A stretch of DNA of 64,000 nucleotides from Marinilabilia rubra (GTDB lineage Bacteria; Bacteroidota; Bacteroidia; Bacteroidales; Marinilabiliaceae), in NCBI RefSeq assembly GCF_003121985.1, contig NZ_QEWP01000016.1:1-64000 (forward strand). Reading direction: 5' to 3'. A model generated the notes under the pieces. That model saw only the letters and a program-made list of their open reading frames with translations. It was not told the DNA's origin and made no database searches. This document shows positions 52,907-62,325 of the stretch, piece after piece. The translations under genes and the position numbers were made by a program. Positions within the stretch are counted from its first letter, which is position 1, and each line of letters opens with the position of its first letter.

Positions 52907-52979
52907 CACGGGAGGAGAGGCTCGAACTCCCGACACCTGGTTTTGGAGACCAGTGCTCTACCAACTGAGCTACACCCGT
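52907..52979 (-). tRNA. tRNA-Trp (anticodon CCA)
   Basis: A 73-base gene on the minus strand. The acceptor ACGGGTG pairs with CTCCCGT apart from one mismatch; discriminator is G. The D arm GCTCAGTTGGTAGAGC, the anticodon stem-loop CTGGTCTCCAAAACCAG with anticodon CCA, and the T arm GGGAGTTCGAGCCTCTC are clear. It lies eight bases upstream of tRNA-Ser, so both are likely one transcript. Confidence 0.93.
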
Positions 52980-53352
52980 GTATTTTGGCGTTTGTGCGGT
53001 GCAAAAATATAACTTTGAAGCAGACAAACCAACGTTTTTCAGGTATATTTTTTCACCCTGACGCCAAAGTTTTGACAATCAACTTTTTTAACCCTAAATT
53101 TAGAAAACCCTTTTAGGCACTTGTTTTGCATGGATAACGGTGTTAATTTCGCAACTCAATTTGTAACAGCATACCTAAACAACAATTTAATCCGCTCTCA
53201 CGGGAAACAACACCTGAAGTAGATTAATAGTTTTGAAGGCATTAGAGCAGTAAAAACCTAAAAAAGGCCGCCGATTTTTTGTTCAAGCAACCTGACCAAT
53301 GACTTGATAAAGGCTTTGGGATTTATTTAAATGGAAAGAAAAAGATAGAAAG
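52980..53352. other. Divergent spacer between tRNA-Trp and the TPR lipoprotein gene
   Basis: These 373 bases hold the tRNA promoter on one side and the lipoprotein promoter on the other. No open frame, hairpin or repeat that I would support is present. Confidence 0.45.
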
Positions 53353-54243
53353 ATGAGAATAAGAAAAATTTTTGCCCCGGTAATATTAATTGCTGTGCTA
53401 GCGAGTTGTAATCCATTAAAACAAATGCAAACCCATCAAAACTCCATGAAAGAGTCCTTTGATGCCGGAAATCACAACCAGGTTTTAATGGCATTCAATC
53501 AGCTTGAGAATTACCATGAAACGAAAGAGTCTTCTGTTAGTTTGGATTACATTAAAATGGCTGCCAAATCGGCTCTGGAAGTTGAAAAATACACTCAGGC
53601 AGAAGAATTACTAAAAAAATGGAAGTCTAAATCAGACGATTTTGAGGCCGTTAAATTACTGGGCGAGGTATATCAAAAAACGGGAAAGAACGACAAAGAA
53701 TACAACCTGTGGAGTGAGAATTTCGATAGAATTGAATCGGAAGAGATGAAGAAAGAAATTGGGTCCAGACTCTTTGCCATCGAAATGGAGAAAAAAGAGT
53801 ATAACAAGGCGCTGGATCGTGCACGCAAAATGCCACCTATGTCTGATCCCAAAATTGTTTTTCTACGTGTTCAGGCTCTTGAAGCCACAGACCAAACAGA
53901 TGAGGCCCGGGAAGTTAATAATGCCTTGTTGAAAAAGAATCCGGAGTTCAAGCCTGCACTGGAATGGAAAGCTGGTGATATTTATGAACGTGCAGAAAAA
54001 TGGTACAAAGCTGAAATGAGTGAATACAATAAGAATCCTGAATACACCGCTTACGTTTACTTAAAGAGGGAACTTAAGAAAATCTCCTCTATGTATCGTC
54101 AAAGCAGGGATATCTTTGAGAAATTGCATCAGGAAAAACCAGGGAATGAAAAGTACATAAAATACCTGAAGAATATTTATCTAAGACTCGAAATGCGGGA
54201 AGAAGCTACAAAAATGGATATGCTTCTAAAAAATCAGAGGTGA
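53353..54243 (+). CDS. TPR-repeat lipoprotein
   Basis: A 296-residue lipoprotein with the lipobox LASC (Cys19). The rest is all-helical with several TPR-like units (for example KYTQAEELLKKWKSK and AVKLLGEVYQKTGKNDKEYN). It should sit in the periplasm or outer membrane as a protein-interaction scaffold. No partner is evident: the upstream tRNAs are divergent and trpB is convergent. A terminator follows within 60 bases. Confidence 0.8.
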   Translation: MRIRKIFAPVILIAVLASCNPLKQMQTHQNSMKESFDAGNHNQVLMAFNQLENYHETKESSVSLDYIKMAAKSALEVEKYTQAEELLKKWKSKSDDFEAVKLLGEVYQKTGKNDKEYNLWSENFDRIESEEMKKEIGSRLFAIEMEKKEYNKALDRARKMPPMSDPKIVFLRVQALEATDQTDEAREVNNALLKKNPEFKPALEWKAGDIYERAEKWYKAEMSEYNKNPEYTAYVYLKRELKKISSMYRQSRDIFEKLHQEKPGNEKYIKYLKNIYLRLEMREEATKMDMLLKNQR

Positions 54244-54301
54244 TTTTTTAGTGAATAGTTATAGTTTGAAGTAATTAGTTGAAGAGCTAATAAAGCAAAA
54301 G

Positions 54302-54342
54302 AAAAAAGGCCCTTTTCCCTAGGTTTGGAAAATGGCCTTTTT
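54302..54342. terminator. Bidirectional terminator between the TPR gene and trpB
   Basis: The arms aaaaaaggcc plus cttttcc and ggaaaa plus tggcctttttt form a long hairpin with one bulge, with A and T tracts on the outer sides. It separates two convergent genes. Confidence 0.8.
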
Positions 54343-54398
54343 CTCTAATTTACTACTAATTATCTATCATTTAAAAGCCAATCAAATCATAATCCTGC

Positions 54399-55616
54399 CT
54401 AGCCAATACCATAATCCTTACCATACTTTTCTACCACAAAATCAATATCCTTATCGCCACGTCCACTTAAATTGACAAGGATGGATGTCTGTGGATTCTT
54501 TTTAGCGAGTTTCAATGCATAGGCAACAGCATGTGAACTTTCCAGTGCCGGAATAATACCTTCCAAACGACTTAGTTCAAAAAAGGCATCGATGGTTTCC
54601 TTATCCGTTACCATATCGTAATTGACACGTCCCATGTCTTTTAACATACTATGCTCCGGACCAACACCCGGGTAATCTAATCCGCTGGCAACGGAATAAA
54701 CCGGACTGGGCTCTCCATTTTCATCCTGAAGAAGGTAGCACTTGAATCCGTGAATGGTTCCGGGCTTACCCTGCATCATGGTAGCAGCATGGTCTCCGGT
54801 TTTCATGGAAAGTCCTCCAGGCTCAACACCATAGAGGTCAATACTTTCATTTTCAATGAAACCACCAAAAATTCCCATCGCGTTACTACCTCCACCAACA
54901 CAGGCCACAACACTGTCGGGCATTTCTCCTGTCATTTCATAAAACTGTTCTTTTGACTCCACTCCTACTACTTTTTGAAAATCACGAACCATCATAGGAA
55001 AAGGATGTGGTCCGACCACCGACCCAATACAGTAAATTGAATTTTCAGGATCTTTCACATAAGCTTCAAAAGCAGAATCAACAGCTTCTTTAAGCGTCTT
55101 AAGACCTTTTGAGACAGGAACAACTTTAGCTCCCAGAATATCCATTCTCACTACATTGGGGTGTTCTTTGGCAATATCAACCTCTCCCATATGAATCTCA
55201 CATTCGAGACCAAAATAGGCAGCTGCTGTGGCCAGTGCCACTCCATGCTGACCAGCTCCGGTTTCTGCAATCAGTTTTTTCTTACCCATATACTTTGCCA
55301 AAAGAGCCTCCCCCATACAATGGTTCAATTTGTGTGCCCCACTATGGTTCAGGTCTTCTCTTTTCAGATATATGCGCCCCCCGTATTTATCTGAAAGCCG
55401 GTTACAATAGTAAACCGGAGTAGGACGGCCCTGGTAGTGTTTCCGGATACTTCTGAGTTCTGAAATAAAATTGTGTGATTTACTGATAGCATAATAGGCT
55501 TCAGTAATCTTTTTCATCTCTTCTTCAATTACCGGGGGTAAAAAAGCCCCTCCGTACTCTTTATAGAAGCCATCCTTGGAAGGATATTGCTTAAAATAAC
55601 TTTGTGCCATAATCAA
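54399..55616 (-). CDS. trpB: Tryptophan synthase beta subunit, orphan
   Basis: A 405-residue PLP enzyme of full TrpB length; the start may be Met3 ([11 protein letters not shown]). The cofactor lysine is in [10 protein letters not shown] (Lys96), the catalytic glutamate in AETGAGQHG (Glu118), the phosphate loop in VGGGSNAMG and the pyridine-binding serine motif appears as SGRGDKD. It condenses indole and serine to tryptophan. No trpA or other trp gene is adjacent, so it may be a second, stand-alone copy used for indole salvage; this is inference. It has its own promoter region between 55617 and 55680. Confidence 0.93.
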   Translation of the reverse strand: MIMAQSYFKQYPSKDGFYKEYGGAFLPPVIEEEMKKITEAYYAISKSHNFISELRSIRKHYQGRPTPVYYCNRLSDKYGGRIYLKREDLNHSGAHKLNHCMGEALLAKYMGKKKLIAETGAGQHGVALATAAAYFGLECEIHMGEVDIAKEHPNVVRMDILGAKVVPVSKGLKTLKEAVDSAFEAYVKDPENSIYCIGSVVGPHPFPMMVRDFQKVVGVESKEQFYEMTGEMPDSVVACVGGGSNAMGIFGGFIENESIDLYGVEPGGLSMKTGDHAATMMQGKPGTIHGFKCYLLQDENGEPSPVYSVASGLDYPGVGPEHSMLKDMGRVNYDMVTDKETIDAFFELSRLEGIIPALESSHAVAYALKLAKKNPQTSILVNLSGRGDKDIDFVVEKYGKDYGIG

Positions 55617-55680
55617 TCGGTATTTACTGGATTAAAACTCAATGTTTGAACTTATATTTTTAAAATCTATGAAATAAAAA

Positions 55681-55710
55681 AAAACCGCAGGTGGTAAAGC
55701 CTGCGGTTTT
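55681..55710 (-). terminator. Terminator of the TonB receptor / lipoprotein operon
   Basis: Perfect 11-bp arms aaaaccgcagg (55681-55691) and cctgcggtttt (55700-55710) around an eight-base loop. On the minus strand the stem is followed by eight or more T residues. It ends transcription coming from the lipoprotein gene. Confidence 0.85.
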
Positions 55711-55875
55711 GTGATATTATCGTTGCACACGAATGACGGCTTGTCCCACTTGTTAGTAGTCAAGTTTGCGCCACCAAATATGTATTTGAATGCTCTTCAT
55801 ATATTGATTTAATGTTAAAATCATGTGCAAGATATTAATTTGATTCAAAAAATCAAAATTGAGCTATAGTCCATT

Positions 55876-57714
55876 TTAAAACTCAGGCCCCTCAATTAAT
55901 TCAAACTCAGGATCAGGACCATCAGATATACACTGAAAGTCAAAAGTATACTTACCTCGACTCAGGTCATTCTCATAAGTATCTACAGTCACAATATAAT
56001 GTACATCCACTCCATTAACCTGAGTCACGGCATCCGGATACTTTTCCTGCAAGAGTACCTCAACGGCTTCAGTAAGTCTTTCATAAGAAAGATCCACAGC
56101 TTCTTCAGTTGAGAGACCTGCAAATCCTGGAATATCATTCTCTGTCCGATTAGAGATACGAAGATCAAAGTTCTCAAAATAAGCATCGGCGCCAAAGTAA
56201 TATTCAGCGGTACCATATGAGTTAACGTAAGAACTTTCAAGGTCTCTGCTTACATAGTCAACAACCATCTGGTAGTCGTCAGTAGTCATCGTAAATACGA
56301 CAGTAGGATCAAATACCCACTTAGTTCCATTGTGCACAAATTGCTCTGTACGTTCAATGATTCTTGAAGTATTTAACCAGGTAGTGCCATTGTAAATATA
56401 TTCGCTGGCTTTTAGTTTCGTAGAGCCTGCATAATACATATAGGCTACCACAACACTCTCTCCTTCCTGAGCAAATGGAAGATTTAGTGAAATTAACTGC
56501 GGTATATAATTATCCGGATTATCACTACTTGAAAAATTATTATAATCTCCCGGATCCCCCATAGCATCGTAATCCTCAGCTTGGATTAAATATACTCCGT
56601 CTTCAAAAGTATCGCCTGCTTCGACATCAAATTTCTGCCACCCGTCCTGATATTCGAAAACATCTGAATAGTAAGAATATTGTGGAATAGGTGTTTTAGA
56701 TACTTTTATCCAATCAATTTCCCAGGTTGCAGCTTCACTTGTCGTAGAATTATAATTAAAAGCAATCGTAATATTCTCACCAGCCCAGTCGGATAAATTG
56801 ACAGCTTCAGATTCCACAAAGCCCCATGAATCACCTTCTGGCTTTTCTTCAACCGTTATTTCGGTCCAGGATGCTGCTTCAATATCACCAGCATAATCAG
56901 ATGAAACCATTACTTTAAGATTAGCCCAGTCATCTAAATAGTTGGCGGCTTGTCTTATTGTCATGTAAGCAGATGTTTGACCAGACAAATCTATTACAGA
57001 TGAAACCAGCCAATCATTATTAGTGTTTGCTCCTCCGGAGAAACCACTGATTTTTGCATATTCATCATCATTGTAGTCATCTAGTTCCCATGACTGCTCT
57101 CCATCGAGACTGACAGTTTCAAAGTCTCCAAAGTCTCCATCAAAGTGTTCTTCAAAGAACAGCTCAGGGGGAGCTTCAACATCTACGTCTGAAACTCTAT
57201 AGGAAACATATGCCAGTGAACCGTTTGGTTTATCGGGGAATTGACTATCCATAATAGTTGATGCATTGCCTTCAGCCGGGAAAGAAGGTGAAAAAGCATC
57301 AATGAATCCTAAAGAGGCATCGACACTAACATAGTCAGATGAAGATAATTCATAATTGATCATGTAGTTGTCAACATAATCAGGAATTGGCTGCGTATAA
57401 TTAAATGTCACCTTTGCACTTGAACTTTCCTTAAGTGCAATGTATTCCTCACTAAGAAATCCAGGGATATAATCAGCAGCCATATACTCCTCGCTAAAGG
57501 ACATATATTCATCGATAAATTCAGCGGCATCATTGTTGCCCATTTTTTCTGCGATTTCAGAGAGAGAGCTGTAATCGGCATCCTCCAGGGTAATCTCTAT
57601 ATCCTCGCTATAAGCCCCCTGCTCTTCATCCAGATCGTTGTAAACATCCTCCATTGGCTCACAGCCCCATAAAAGGAACAAGGAAGACGCCATAATATAT
57701 AATAACTTTTTCAT
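55876..57714 (-). CDS. Large surface lipoprotein with choice-of-anchor-J/DUF5017-like domain
   Basis: About 612 residues from ATG 57714 (MKKLLYIMASSLFLLWGC, lipobox LLWGC). An ATG at 57741 would overlap the receptor stop and add nine poor residues. Residues 200-360 are a beta-sandwich of the choice-of-anchor-J type (NDWLVSSVIDLSGQTSAYM, then WEIDWIKVSK). The protein is strongly acidic with many Asp, Glu and Tyr. It is paired with a TonB-dependent receptor, as surface lipoproteins that hand over ligands usually are. The ligand is unknown. Confidence 0.75.
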   Translation of the reverse strand: MKKLLYIMASSLFLLWGCEPMEDVYNDLDEEQGAYSEDIEITLEDADYSSLSEIAEKMGNNDAAEFIDEYMSFSEEYMAADYIPGFLSEEYIALKESSSAKVTFNYTQPIPDYVDNYMINYELSSSDYVSVDASLGFIDAFSPSFPAEGNASTIMDSQFPDKPNGSLAYVSYRVSDVDVEAPPELFFEEHFDGDFGDFETVSLDGEQSWELDDYNDDEYAKISGFSGGANTNNDWLVSSVIDLSGQTSAYMTIRQAANYLDDWANLKVMVSSDYAGDIEAASWTEITVEEKPEGDSWGFVESEAVNLSDWAGENITIAFNYNSTTSEAATWEIDWIKVSKTPIPQYSYYSDVFEYQDGWQKFDVEAGDTFEDGVYLIQAEDYDAMGDPGDYNNFSSSDNPDNYIPQLISLNLPFAQEGESVVVAYMYYAGSTKLKASEYIYNGTTWLNTSRIIERTEQFVHNGTKWVFDPTVVFTMTTDDYQMVVDYVSRDLESSYVNSYGTAEYYFGADAYFENFDLRISNRTENDIPGFAGLSTEEAVDLSYERLTEAVEVLLQEKYPDAVTQVNGVDVHYIVTVDTYENDLSRGKYTFDFQCISDGPDPEFELIEGPEF

Positions 57715-57740
57715 GATCTTTTTCTTTTTATTCGCTTGCA

Positions 57741-60302
57741 TTAAAATTTGATTTTAAGACCGGTTGACCAGGTTGTTCCAAAGCCATAATATACCAAAGC
57801 TGTTTCTGCATTGTGCTTATCACCGTCTCTTGCATCAGCAATATATTCTGTATTCAGCAGGTTGTTTACCTTTCCATAAAGAGAAGCATCCAGCGAACCA
57901 ATGTTAAAGTCGTACTTCAGATTCATGTCAACGGTATTATAATCAGGCAATTGCCATGAATCGGTTTTTTCGTTCTCTTTGGTTCTATTAGTGGGATCAA
58001 ACTCGGCATAATTTTTTCCATAGTAATTGACATCGGCGCCAAGCTTCAAGCCAGGAAATATTTCATAATCAACCCGCAGTGCAGATGTTATCTGAGCGGA
58101 GTTACCCACATGAACGCCTCCAATATAAGCACTGTAACTATCAATCAAATCATTATTATCATCAAACAATGAAAAGTCAATGTCATCTTCCCAGGTCCAG
58201 TCCCCCCAGGAGAACATTCCTTTTATGTAAAGCTCAGGAATTGGTTTCCAGAAAATTTCAGATTCAATACCGGTATGCAAGGCATTAATTCCAGGGATAT
58301 TGGCAGTTTCATTATTAAAAGAGCGAACCAATCCTTTGTCTTGCCAATTGGTCCAGTAACCATTAATTTTTGCACTGAAATTAGGTAATGAAAAACCATA
58401 ACCTACATCAAAAGATAATACCTTCTCATACTTTGCACCATCATTTATTTCATTGGTATAATTTAGGAAAATAGTAGAAAAGTATGGTGCACGGGTAAAG
58501 TAACCACCGTTCACGAAAAAGTTATGCTCTTCTGTTGCATTGTAGTTCGCGCCTAGTTTAACACTCCAGGGAGTAAAGTTCACCCAGTCAGACTTTTGAT
58601 TATCGGGCTCATATTGGAAGTAATCTATTCTTTGGTAACTTTTTTGTGAAACTGAAGCCGTCAAAAAAGCTGAGTAATTGGCTCCAACATATTCCATCTG
58701 TCCAAATAATCCTCCCCAGGCCACAACACCGTCGTTGTGGTAAGCGTATTTATCCCCTTCTTTAAGTGGTGTACTTTCCGGACGGTTAATGCTTTCATCA
58801 TCAAGGAAATATTCGCCTCCAAGAAGGTCTGTGATTTCTTTGTAGTGTTCTCCGATGTAGTAACGGCCATCGAAACCTCCGGTAATATTAATATTTCCCA
58901 ACTCTTTGTTCATGGTTGAAAGGAGACCATACCATTGATGCTGGTTAACACTCATTCCAACAAAGGCTTTGGATCCGGTTAACGATTCGCCGTTTCTTCG
59001 GGCTGCCTCTTCAAAATCAAGAAGTCCGTCAGGTGTTTGAAGGGTTATATTAGTCGGTTCTCCTGTATCATAATCAATATTCAACCAGTCGCCGTTTTCG
59101 CCATCTACGCGGCGTCCGCCACCTTGTGATACAGAGGCATAAAGGGCAGTAGAAATGATGGTATTTTTATCAATATTCCAATAATGGTTCAGTGAAAGCT
59201 GTGGTTTATGGTATTCATTGTAACCATATCCGCCACCATATATTTTCCCGTCGCGAATACCATAACTCAGGTTGCGGCGGATGCCATCAGGATCATCTCT
59301 GTAGGCCTGAATCTTTGAAGCCGTTCCACGCTGATTGTGCCACTGTGGAGCGCCAAAAGCAGTAAATGAGATACGATGCTGATCGTTGATTATTTTTGAA
59401 ACGTTCATAAAATAAGTCCAGGCATCAAAACTGGTCCCGTTGATATATCCATCACCATAAGTATGTGTACCCATCAAAGAAACAGACCAATTGTTCTCCA
59501 TTAAGCCAGTTGAAGCATTGACCGATTGCTTGCGGTAGCCGTTATTTCCAACAGCACTGTAAAAAGAACCGCCTTTTGCAACATCAGTACTATTGGTAAG
59601 TATGTTGATAGTTCCTCCAACTGAACTTAAAGCCAGTTTGGAAGCACCTAGTCCACGCTGCACCTGCATTGTTTTTGTAACATCAGAAAGTCCGGACCAG
59701 TTAGACCAGTATACGCGGCCGTTTTCCATGTCATTTACCGGAACACCATTGATCAATACACCAATGTTGTTGGTATCAAAACCGCGCAGGTAAATCCTTG
59801 AGTCGCCAAATCCACCACTGCCGCGGGTAGCATACACCGAAGGTGTGGATTTCAAAATCTGTGGAAATTCCAGCGACCCCAGTTTCTCGTCGATGGTGGC
59901 CGGTTGGATGGTTGATAATGCCACAGGTGTTTCTTTGTCCCTTGCAAACGAGGTGAGTACCAAAACTTCATTAAGACCTACCACATTAGATTTCATTGAG
60001 ATGGTTCCCATATCCAGCCCGTCATTGCCCGGGTTGATAGTTTCTTTGTGGTCACCATAGCCAAGGTATTTGAACAAAAGGGTTTGTTGCTTTTGTTCCA
60101 CAGGCAGCTCAAAACTACCATTCAGGTTGGTTACTGTACCTTTACTGGTACCTTCTACCACAATAGCTGCTCCAATAAGCGGCTCTTGCGTGTCTTTGTC
60201 AATGACCTTACCAGTGACGGTAACCTGGCCATTCAATCCTGCAGAAACAAATAGCAGAATTGTCATTAGAAATAAGAAACTCATTTTTCTCATAAGTAAC
60301 AA
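57741..60302 (-). CDS. TonB-dependent receptor with carboxypeptidase-regulatory-like domain
   Basis: An 853-residue outer-membrane transporter with a signal peptide (ending near LNGQ). A carboxypeptidase-regulatory-like domain covers about 27-110 (TGKVIDKDTQEPLIGAAIVV). The plug follows (about 120-230; PSVYATRGSGGFGDSRIYLRG). The barrel ends in phenylalanine. It is not of the SusC class and has no SusD; its downstream lipoprotein takes the ligand-handling position. The TetR gene lies 205 bases upstream. Confidence 0.93.
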   Translation of the reverse strand: MLLMRKMSFLFLMTILLFVSAGLNGQVTVTGKVIDKDTQEPLIGAAIVVEGTSKGTVTNLNGSFELPVEQKQQTLLFKYLGYGDHKETINPGNDGLDMGTISMKSNVVGLNEVLVLTSFARDKETPVALSTIQPATIDEKLGSLEFPQILKSTPSVYATRGSGGFGDSRIYLRGFDTNNIGVLINGVPVNDMENGRVYWSNWSGLSDVTKTMQVQRGLGASKLALSSVGGTINILTNSTDVAKGGSFYSAVGNNGYRKQSVNASTGLMENNWSVSLMGTHTYGDGYINGTSFDAWTYFMNVSKIINDQHRISFTAFGAPQWHNQRGTASKIQAYRDDPDGIRRNLSYGIRDGKIYGGGYGYNEYHKPQLSLNHYWNIDKNTIISTALYASVSQGGGRRVDGENGDWLNIDYDTGEPTNITLQTPDGLLDFEEAARRNGESLTGSKAFVGMSVNQHQWYGLLSTMNKELGNINITGGFDGRYYIGEHYKEITDLLGGEYFLDDESINRPESTPLKEGDKYAYHNDGVVAWGGLFGQMEYVGANYSAFLTASVSQKSYQRIDYFQYEPDNQKSDWVNFTPWSVKLGANYNATEEHNFFVNGGYFTRAPYFSTIFLNYTNEINDGAKYEKVLSFDVGYGFSLPNFSAKINGYWTNWQDKGLVRSFNNETANIPGINALHTGIESEIFWKPIPELYIKGMFSWGDWTWEDDIDFSLFDDNNDLIDSYSAYIGGVHVGNSAQITSALRVDYEIFPGLKLGADVNYYGKNYAEFDPTNRTKENEKTDSWQLPDYNTVDMNLKYDFNIGSLDASLYGKVNNLLNTEYIADARDGDKHNAETALVYYGFGTTWSTGLKIKF

Positions 60303-60448
60303 ATCATGTTAAAGGTTGCTTTTTACGATTTATTTAGATCAGGATCAATTCAGGTGTATTTCGAATGTCTTAAATACCAATACAATAAATTAAAATACCG
60401 GGAATATCAATATGACATAGCTCATTTACGTTTACAAAAATGCAAAAA

Positions 60449-60466
60449 ACCGACCAAGTGGTCGGT
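60449..60466. promoter_or_regulatory. Perfect palindrome ACCGACCA-AG-TGGTCGGT (operator or terminator)
   Basis: Eight-base perfect arms around AG lie between the TetR stop (60507) and the receptor start (60302). The pattern matches operators of many TetR regulators (gaccnnnnggtc type). It is also flanked by A-runs and T-runs, so it can act as a terminator of the TetR gene on the minus strand. Confidence 0.6.
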
Positions 60467-60506
60467 GTTTTTTTTATTAACCTTGTGTTAATTTCGATAA
60501 GCCCAC

Positions 60507-61073
60507 TTAATTTTGTGATACTCCATTCCAATAAAGGTCAAATGCCAGCTTAAATTTTTCATCAAAACATTTTAGCGGATCTTGAAAGCTCAGAAAATAA
60601 TTGGCAGCAGCTCTTGTAAAGGAAAAGTCAAAAAACGTAATCATTTCGGGGGGATAAGCTTTTAGCATACCCATATCAACCTTCTTCATGGTGTTTTGGA
60701 GAGGAGCCTGGAGCGTTTCATCCACCTTGCCCACTACCTTCTTTATATAAGGACTGGTTTCAAAAATGACGATGTAATTAAATTTTTCCGGATGCGTAAT
60801 AAACCATTTAACGATTTCGCTAAAAACAGAAAATGAGTATTCACGTGCAGTTTCATTACAATATTCGGTGACACATTCCCTTTCAACTTCAAACATCAAT
60901 GTTTTATACAACTCAACAATGAGATCTTCCTTCCGCTTAAAATAATGGTAAAAGGTTCCTTTGGCAATTCCCACAGCGGCAATAAGATCATTTACTGATG
61001 CTGAAAACCCTTTTTTCACAAACAGCCGGATGGCTTGTTTGTAGATTTTATCCCTGGTGCAAAGTTTGGGCAT
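60507..61073 (-). CDS. TetR/AcrR family transcriptional regulator
   Basis: A 188-residue repressor. The N-terminal helix-turn-helix is DKIYKQAIRLFVKKGF followed by SVNDLIAAVGIAKGTFYHYF. The C-terminal domain binds an unknown ligand. A TAnnTTTG-type box (minus strand TACATTTG) lies at 61097-61104. Gene order and the palindrome downstream suggest it represses the TonB receptor operon. Confidence 0.9.
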   Translation of the reverse strand: MPKLCTRDKIYKQAIRLFVKKGFSASVNDLIAAVGIAKGTFYHYFKRKEDLIVELYKTLMFEVERECVTEYCNETAREYSFSVFSEIVKWFITHPEKFNYIVIFETSPYIKKVVGKVDETLQAPLQNTMKKVDMGMLKAYPPEMITFFDFSFTRAAANYFLSFQDPLKCFDEKFKLAFDLYWNGVSQN

Positions 61074-61221
61074 TAGTTCTTATTTACTTTTTCCTCCAAA
61101 TGTATGTAATTCTTGAATGGTGAATGTGTAGTTAACATTAATTTTCGAAAATGGATTAAATGCAGTTGTTTAAACCAAAATAAAATAATGGAACATATTA
61201 CCGGTAGCAAAAGATCAAAAA

Positions 61222-61252
61222 AAAAGCCGGTTCCATTCAGGAACCGGCTTTT
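61222..61252 (-). terminator. Terminator after the ROK kinase gene
   Basis: Perfect 13-bp arms aaaagccggttcc (61222-61234) and ggaaccggctttt (61240-61252) around attca, followed on the minus strand by a T-run of nine bases. It ends transcription of the MFS-ROK pair. Confidence 0.9.
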
Positions 61253-61276
61253 AAAAGTATATCGTTGAAAAACATG

Positions 61277-62254
61277 CTATTTTTCAATTTCTTTCCATAC
61301 CAGGGCACTGGCTCCAACAATAGCAGCGTCGCCAAGCTTCAGTTTGGAAGGAAGAATTTTAATTTTGTCTTTAAAAATAGGCAGCAAATGGCGATTCATA
61401 CTTTCATAAGTAGGCTTAAAAATATAATCTCCGGCTGCAGTAGGTCCACCAAACAAGAAAATAGCTTCAGGTGCCAGATGGTGAACAGTATCTGCTAATC
61501 CCTGACCCAGATAATGCCCGGTTTTTTCAAATACTTCAAGAGCAATTTTGTCACCTTTCTCAGCAGCTTCATAAATCATTTTTGATGTCAGTTCTTTGAA
61601 TGATTTATCAGCCAGAACACTGTCTTCTGCATTGTAATGAGCTATTAGCTCAAAAGCAGTACGTTTCATTCCGGGTGCTGAGCAATAAGCTTCAAGGTGC
61701 CCCAGTGCCCCACAGCCACAAACTCTTCCTCCGGGAATAAGGGTGGTATGCCCACACTCTCCGGCAAAGCCATCATGACCATAGACCAGATCGCCATTGA
61801 CGATAACGCCGCTACCGACGCCGGTACCAAGAGTAAACATGACGAAATTTTTCATATTCTGTGCCCCGCCATAAACCATCTCACCTATAGCAGCTGCATT
61901 GGCGTCATTGGTCAATGCAATAGCATAAGATTCAGGGAAGTTCTTTTTCAGGCCTTCAACAATATTGACAACACCTTTAAAAGACAAATTTGGAGCATAT
62001 TCAATGGTACCGTTGTAATAGTTACCATTAGGGGCGCCAACTCCAATACCAAGAATATCCGTATCCTCATTCATCAGCTTAAGAGATTTAATCAACTCTT
62101 TAATCTCTCCGGAGAGGTCGGTCATATACTTGTCAAAATCGCCATGCTTTGGTGTGTCAATTGTGCGATTAACCATAACATTACCATCCTGATCAACCGC
62201 ACCAATAACAGTATTGGTACCACCAATATCAATACCTATTGCAATTTTTTTCAT
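61277..62254 (-). CDS. ROK family sugar kinase (glucokinase-like)
   Basis: A 325-residue cytosolic kinase. The phosphate loop is GIDIGGTNT at the start, the catalytic aspartate lies in ALTNDANAAAIGE, and the ROK zinc block has GECGHTTL followed by CGCGALGHLEAYCS. In most ROK proteins the third cysteine of that motif (GC) is a zinc ligand; here the residue is histidine. Family members phosphorylate glucose, mannose, fructose or N-acetyl sugars. The neighbouring sugar permease gene is immediately upstream, so import and phosphorylation are coupled. Confidence 0.92.
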   Translation of the reverse strand: MKKIAIGIDIGGTNTVIGAVDQDGNVMVNRTIDTPKHGDFDKYMTDLSGEIKELIKSLKLMNEDTDILGIGVGAPNGNYYNGTIEYAPNLSFKGVVNIVEGLKKNFPESYAIALTNDANAAAIGEMVYGGAQNMKNFVMFTLGTGVGSGVIVNGDLVYGHDGFAGECGHTTLIPGGRVCGCGALGHLEAYCSAPGMKRTAFELIAHYNAEDSVLADKSFKELTSKMIYEAAEKGDKIALEVFEKTGHYLGQGLADTVHHLAPEAIFLFGGPTAAGDYIFKPTYESMNRHLLPIFKDKIKILPSKLKLGDAAIVGASALVWKEIEK

Positions 62255-62278
62255 AACAACACTCTTTTACGTTAACAG

Positions 62279-62306
62279 AGCCGGAGGAGAAAGTCCTTCC
62301 GGCTCA
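62279..62306 (-). terminator. Hairpin between the permease and kinase genes
   Basis: Arms gagccggagga and tccttccggctc enclose a short loop, directly after the MFS stop on the minus strand. No long T-run follows on that strand, so it probably stabilises the upstream mRNA or reduces read-through into the kinase gene. Confidence 0.5.
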
Positions 62307-62325
62307 TTATATTAAGTCACTTTTT

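Noticed and set aside
52655-53116. Open frames running through the tRNA-Ser and tRNA-Trp genes on both strands
   Set aside because: Both tRNAs fold fully, and the peptides are translations of tRNA and terminator sequence.
48165-55616. Link between HipT (known target TrpS), tRNA-Trp and trpB nearby
   Set aside because: The target here is unknown, the genes have separate strands and terminators, and proximity alone is weak evidence.
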